Source of the DNA: Cereibacter_A sp052244495
GTDB taxonomy: Bacteria; Pseudomonadota; Alphaproteobacteria; Rhodobacterales; Rhodobacteraceae
Length of the DNA: 64,000 bases
Assembly: GCA_052244495.1 (NCBI GenBank)
Contig: JBQPXH010000004.1
Reading direction: 5' to 3' (one strand)
The translations under genes and the position numbers were made by a program. Numbering within the stretch: the stretch's first letter is position 1; each line of letters starts with the position of its first letter. The notes under the pieces are model-generated. The model was given only the letters and a program-made list of their open reading frames with translations. It was not told the origin of the DNA and did not search any database. Below, one piece after another: positions 61,520 to 64,000 of the stretch.

Positions 61520-61909
61520 TCAGACGCGACGGCGCTTCGGCGGACGGCAGCCGTTGTGCGCCATCGGCGTCACGTCGCGGATCGAGGTAATGTTGAGGCC
61601 GGCAGCGGCCAGCGCGCGCAGCGCCGATTCGCGGCCCGAGCCCGGGCCCTGCACCTCGACCTCGATGGTCTTCATGCCATGTTCCTGGGCCTTCTTGGCG
61701 GCGTCCTCGGCAGCCATCTGGGCGGCGTAGGGCGTCGACTTGCGCGAGCCCTTGAAGCCCATCGTGCCGGCCGACGACCAGGAGATCGCGTTGCCCTGCA
61801 CGTCGGAGATCAGGATCTTGGTGTTGTTGAACGAGGAGTTCACATGAGCAACGCCGGCGGCGATGTTCTTGCGTTCCTTGCGCTTCATGCGGGTCTTGTC
61901 ACGAGCCAT
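61520..61909 (-). CDS. rpsK: 30S ribosomal protein S11
   Basis: S11 is a platform protein of the small subunit. The 129-residue product has the basic N-terminus, then NIAAGVAHVNSSFNNTKILI and VQGNAISWSSAGTMGFKGSR, AAEDAAKKAQEHGMKTIEVE, and the C-terminal DVTPMAHNGCRPPKRRRV, all standard. rpsM starts upstream on the same strand, with a 13-base gap. Confidence 0.98.
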   Translation of the reverse strand: MARDKTRMKRKERKNIAAGVAHVNSSFNNTKILISDVQGNAISWSSAGTMGFKGSRKSTPYAAQMAAEDAAKKAQEHGMKTIEVEVQGPGSGRESALRALAAAGLNITSIRDVTPMAHNGCRPPKRRRV

Positions 61910-61922
61910 GTCTCAGCGCCCC

Positions 61923-62291
61923 TTATTTCTTCTTGCCGGCAATGGCTTTCGCCGGGCCCTTGCGGGTGCGGGCGTTGGTGTGGGTGCGCTGGCCGCGCAC
62001 CGGCAGGCCGCGACGGTGACGCAGGCCGCGGTAGCAGCCGAGGTCCATCAGGCGCTTGATGTTCATCGAGGTCTCGCGACGCAGGTCGCCCTCGACGGTG
62101 ATGTTCGCGTCGATGTACTCGCGGATCGCCAGAACTTCGGCATCGGTCAGGTCGTTCACGCGGCGCGACGGGTCGATCCCCGTGGCTTCGCAGATCTGGC
62201 CGGCGATGAAGGGGCCGATTCCCGTGATGTAGGTGAGCGCGACCGGAACCCGTTTCGCGGTCGGGATGTTGACGCCAGCAATACGTGCCAA
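61923..62291 (-). CDS. rpsM: 30S ribosomal protein S13
   Basis: S13 binds the head of the small subunit and contacts tRNA. The 122-residue product starts MARIAGVNIPTAKRVPVALT and has LMDLGCYRGLRHRRGLPVRG, GQRTHTNARTRKGPAKAIAG, with a Lys-rich end. It is the first ribosomal gene after adk in this leftward operon; 174 bases separate it from adk. Confidence 0.98.
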   Translation of the reverse strand: MARIAGVNIPTAKRVPVALTYITGIGPFIAGQICEATGIDPSRRVNDLTDAEVLAIREYIDANITVEGDLRRETSMNIKRLMDLGCYRGLRHRRGLPVRGQRTHTNARTRKGPAKAIAGKKK

Positions 62292-62465
62292 ACGTTTCTT
62301 CCTTTTGTTGCGGTCCCGTAATGCCAGGACCTTTTTTCACAACCACCGGAGACGGCAGTCGCTCCGGACTGTTCGCCGCAGGACGGGATGCCGCCCCGGA
62401 CGATTCCCTCGCGGGACGCCGTGATCTATGGGCTTTTGATCCGGCCGTCAAGGCCGGATGCAAAG

Positions 62466-63119
62466 TCACCCGCGCTTGTCAAGAACCTTCGCGATCGCCG
62501 CCGAGACCTCGTCCATCTCGGCCAGTCCATCGACCGAGGACAGCTGCCCCCGCGCGTAGTAGTAGCCGATGAGCGGCGAGGTCTTCTTGTAGTACTCCAT
62601 CAGCCGCTTCGAGAGCGCTTCGGCGGTGTCATCCGCGCGGCGGCGCAGATCGGTCGAGCCGCAGACGTCGCAAACCCCTTCGACCTTCGTGGGCTTCGTC
62701 TCGTCGTGATAGACCGCGCCGCAGTTGCCGCAGGAGTAGCGGCCGGTGATCCGTGCGACGAGCGCCGCGTCGTCCACCTGCATCTCGATCACGGCGTCGA
62801 GCTGCTGACCTGTCTGGGCCAGAAGTTCACCAAGGGTGTCGGCCTGCTTCAGGGTGCGCGGAAAGCCGTCGAAGATGAAGCCACCGGCGGACGGCGACTG
62901 CAGCTTCTCGCGGATCAGGCCGATGACGATGTCGTCGGTGACGAGTTCGCCCCGGTCCATCACCTCGGCCGCACGCCGGCCCATCTCCGAGCCGGAGGTC
63001 TTGGCCTCGCGCAGCATGTCGCCGGTCGAGAGCTGCACCATGCCACGGCCTTCCTCGAGCCGCTTTGCCTGTGTGCCCTTGCCCGCACCCGGCGGCCCCA
63101 GAAGTATCACATTCACCAT
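62466..63119 (-). CDS. adk: Adenylate kinase
   Basis: Adenylate kinase balances ATP, ADP and AMP. The 217-residue long-form enzyme has NVILLGPPGAGKGTQAKRLE (P-loop), FIFDGFPRTLKQADTLGELL, and a LID with the zinc-type cysteines (CGNCGAVYHDETKPTKVEGV, then CDVCGSTDLRRRADD), so the LID probably binds a metal. It lies ten bases after secY. The gap to rpsM holds a small inverted repeat (atccggcc / ggccggat, 62439-62459) with no T run. Confidence 0.97.
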   Translation of the reverse strand: MVNVILLGPPGAGKGTQAKRLEEGRGMVQLSTGDMLREAKTSGSEMGRRAAEVMDRGELVTDDIVIGLIREKLQSPSAGGFIFDGFPRTLKQADTLGELLAQTGQQLDAVIEMQVDDAALVARITGRYSCGNCGAVYHDETKPTKVEGVCDVCGSTDLRRRADDTAEALSKRLMEYYKKTSPLIGYYYARGQLSSVDGLAEMDEVSAAIAKVLDKRG

Positions 63120-63129
63120 TACTCTTCCC

Positions 63130-64000
<871 letters not shown>

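Noticed and set aside
62434..62460. FNR-like TTGAT...TCAA sequence between adk and rpsM
   Set aside because: TTGATCCGGCCGTCAA has the wrong spacing and centre for the TTGAT-N4-ATCAA site; it is better explained as a small inverted repeat.

Overview
The window is a high-GC (roughly two-thirds G+C), gene-dense chromosomal segment from an alphaproteobacterium of the Rhodobacter/Cereibacter type. The case rests on a 318-residue malyl-CoA lyase of the Rhodobacter sphaeroides Mcl1 type, a bztABCD-type amino-acid ABC operon, phaAB, a tiny aa3-oxidase subunit IV, and many ATGA/TGATG/GTGA stop-start overlaps. There is no phage, insertion sequence, CRISPR array, rRNA or tRNA that I can see. The window cuts two genes: plsC at the left edge and secY at the right edge.

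Left third (1-26 kb): lipid acyltransferase and TfoX-like genes; a mobA-mobB-acetyltransferase operon in which MobB carries an extra RNase H-like domain; azlCD branched-chain amino-acid exporter; a lipoprotein; an oxidase subunit; an acyl-CoA dehydrogenase coupled to a metallo-hydrolase; Sua5 and Tag; a lone EAL phosphodiesterase; phaAB; a polyprenyl diphosphate synthase; ispE with a TPR protein and ETF-ubiquinone oxidoreductase; greA; a PQQ-type sugar dehydrogenase; a Hint-like protein; and accA with a small exporter.

Middle (26-49 kb): mcl1 faces a D-glutamate module (dgcN, dgcA, D-amino-acid aminotransferase) followed by an opposed N-formylglutamate amidohydrolase-like gene. Then come pyruvate kinase, rpmI-rplT, pheS, a membrane protein, pheT, small membrane proteins, an M20 peptidase, panBC, an L,D-transpeptidase, a two-domain esterase/phytase-like secreted protein, creatinase and a [2Fe-2S] ferredoxin. 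Right (49-64 kb): the bztABCD operon, an ATP12-rluC-crcB cluster, rarA, a Deg-type protease, a LuxR-type regulator without a LuxI partner, and the alpha ribosomal operon secY-adk-rpsM-rpsK-rpoA-rplQ read leftward.

Several genes make a coherent carbon theme. PhaA and PhaB make acetoacetyl-CoA and 3-hydroxybutyryl-CoA, which feed both polyhydroxybutyrate and the ethylmalonyl-CoA pathway, and Mcl1 catalyses late steps of that pathway. TTGCGCAA-type palindromes lie upstream of phaA, between phaA and phaB, and upstream of mcl1, suggesting a shared regulator. A second theme is glutamate-family amino acids: bztABCD imports Glu/Gln/Asp/Asn, and dgcN-dgcA with the aminotransferase handle D-glutamate. 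Everything here is read directly from sequence and from memory of protein families; no database search was run.
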